A DNA stretch of 64,000 nucleotides from Devosia sp. (GTDB lineage Bacteria > Pseudomonadota > Alphaproteobacteria > Rhizobiales > Devosiaceae): the NCBI RefSeq assembly GCF_030689745.1, contig NZ_JAUYGL010000112.1, positions 1 through 64,000 of the forward strand, written 5' to 3'. The notes beneath the pieces are model-generated. The model was not told where the DNA came from. It was given only the letters and a program-made list of their open reading frames with translations, and ran no database searches. Positions 63,269-64,000 of the stretch are shown here, one piece after another. Positions within the stretch are counted from its first letter, which is position 1; each line of letters starts with the position of its first letter. The position numbers and the translations under genes were made by a program.

Positions 63269-64000
63269 ATGAAGATCACCCCAATCGCCCTCGCCCTCGC
63301 CCTGACCTGCAGTTTCAGCCCCGCCTATGGGCAGGACTGGCTGGCGCCCCTGCAGGAGCTGGCCGACCAGCTGACCGGGCCCGCCAAGGCCAGTCCACCG
63401 CCGAAAGACAGCGGCGGCACGGCGCGCCCGGCAGCCCCCAGGGCGCCGACCCCGCCGGTGGTGGCGCGGCCCGACATTGCCCCGGTAGCGCCGCCGAGTC
63501 CCCTGGCGCGACCGGATTTTTCCGCTGCCGAGCCGGCTGCCGAGACAGCGCCGGAAGAGACCGAGGCCGAGTCAGCGCCGGAACCTGAGGCCGAGGCGGC
63601 AGCAGAGCGCGCGGCGTCGGCGCGGGTGTATCAGGGGGCCTGTCCGGCGGTATTGCAGGGCCTGGTCGCGGCGACCATGCGGGCGCCGATTGCCGAGGGG
63701 GCGTGCGGGGAACAATCGCCGCTCGAGGTGACGGCGGTATTGAGCCGGGGGCGGCTGGTGCCGCTATCGAGCCCGGTCACCACCAATTGCGCCATGGCCA
63801 GCGCCCTGCCCGCCTGGGTGGCGCAGGTGGATGGCTATGCCCAGGCGATGCTGGAGAGCCCGCTGGCGCAGATCAATACCGGGCCGGGCTATATGTGCCG
63901 CAAGCGCAACAATGCCGAGACGGGCTTCGTGTCCGAGCACGGCTTTGCCAATGCGCTCGATGTCAACGGCTTCACCCTGCAGGACGGGCGGGTGCTGGCG
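63269..64000 (+). CDS. Extensin-family protein (3' end outside the window)
   Basis: Start of an exported protein. The signal peptide is [21 protein letters not shown], followed after cleavage by an about 90-residue spacer rich in Pro, Ala and Glu. An extensin-like C-terminal domain begins at [20 protein letters not shown] (about residue 127), with [16 protein letters not shown], and [20 protein letters not shown] carrying the conserved Cys and His. It is likely periplasmic and cell-wall associated. At least 244 codons are visible. AGGGG lies very close to the ATG, so the start is uncertain by a few codons. Confidence 0.88.
   Translation, partial: MKITPIALALALTCSFSPAYGQDWLAPLQELADQLTGPAKASPPPKDSGGTARPAAPRAPTPPVVARPDIAPVAPPSPLARPDFSAAEPAAETAPEETEAESAPEPEAEAAAERAASARVYQGACPAVLQGLVAATMRAPIAEGACGEQSPLEVTAVLSRGRLVPLSSPVTTNCAMASALPAWVAQVDGYAQAMLESPLAQINTGPGYMCRKRNNAETGFVSEHGFANALDVNGFTLQDGRVLA

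Noticed and set aside
1..64000. CRISPR arrays, tRNA or rRNA genes, insertion sequences and integrases
   Set aside because: Looked for by eye on both strands; no regularly spaced direct repeats, clover-leaf candidates, transposase or integrase frames were found.

Overview
The window is a 64 kb piece of a GC-rich alphaproteobacterial chromosome, most likely from the order Hyphomicrobiales (Rhizobiales) and plausibly a Devosia-like genus. The basis is inference from gene content: an Irr-type iron control element in front of mbfA, a Pha-type (fused AB) Mrp antiporter, an ectABCD-ask-ehuBCDA cluster with a divergent EctR, and a Tat-exported copper nitrite reductase. No rRNA, tRNA, IS element, integrase or CRISPR array was seen.

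Layout. 1-9.9 kb: a structured RNA element upstream of threonine ammonia-lyase, then housekeeping genes (HAD nucleotidase, VOC protein, aldo/keto reductase, ABC exporter, AcuI-type reductase), a pair of small paralogous ORFs and an FKBP isomerase. 10.2-15.6 kb: a sugar ABC importer of the YtfQ-YtfR-YtfT-YjfF type, ending in a GntR regulator. 15.8-21.1 kb: a nitrite reduction/NO response island (pseudoazurin, nirK, nirV, nnrR-type regulator, nnrS, a globin-like ORF) with FNR/NnrR-like boxes. 21.2-22.4 kb: fabV. 22.6-28.6 kb: the protocatechuate branch of the beta-ketoadipate pathway (pcaIJF, divergent pcaR, pcaDCHG). 28.8-34.8 kb: a six-gene Pha/Mrp cation/proton antiporter. 35.0-43.7 kb: ectoine and hydroxyectoine synthesis plus the Ehu uptake system on the minus strand, with EctR divergent. 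44-49.4 kb: a phage-tail-like DUF2793/S74 protein, a Gfo/Idh/MocA oxidoreductase, two glycosyltransferases and an O-antigen-ligase-like membrane protein. 49.5-56.3 kb: an Rrf2 regulator with a flavoprotein, mbfA, peroxiredoxin, CreA, an amino-acid ABC permease and binding protein, YegP-like protein and cold shock protein. 56.5-61.2 kb: a second copy of the structured RNA, then an AT-rich accessory cassette of unknown genes beside an HNH endonuclease. 61.4-64 kb: lepA and the start of an extensin-family gene.

How the genes work together. The Pha antiporter and the ectoine cluster lie side by side and together handle salt and osmotic stress. Ectoine made from aspartate semialdehyde (supplied by Ask_Ect) is hydroxylated by EctD and can be recovered by EhuABCD. 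PcaGH-PcaC-PcaD-PcaIJ-PcaF convert protocatechuate to acetyl-CoA and succinyl-CoA, except for the cycloisomerase PcaB, which is not in the window. Pseudoazurin probably donates electrons to NirK, and NnrS and the CRP/FNR protein handle the NO produced.

The most interesting observation is a roughly 150-nt element present in two copies, one at each end of the window and in inverted orientation. The first 92 nt are nearly identical. They are followed by a hairpin whose arms differ between copies by compensatory changes. Both copies point towards the next gene (threonine ammonia-lyase and cspA). The position of G-U wobbles fixes the transcribed strand. I cannot assign it to an RNA family I know.
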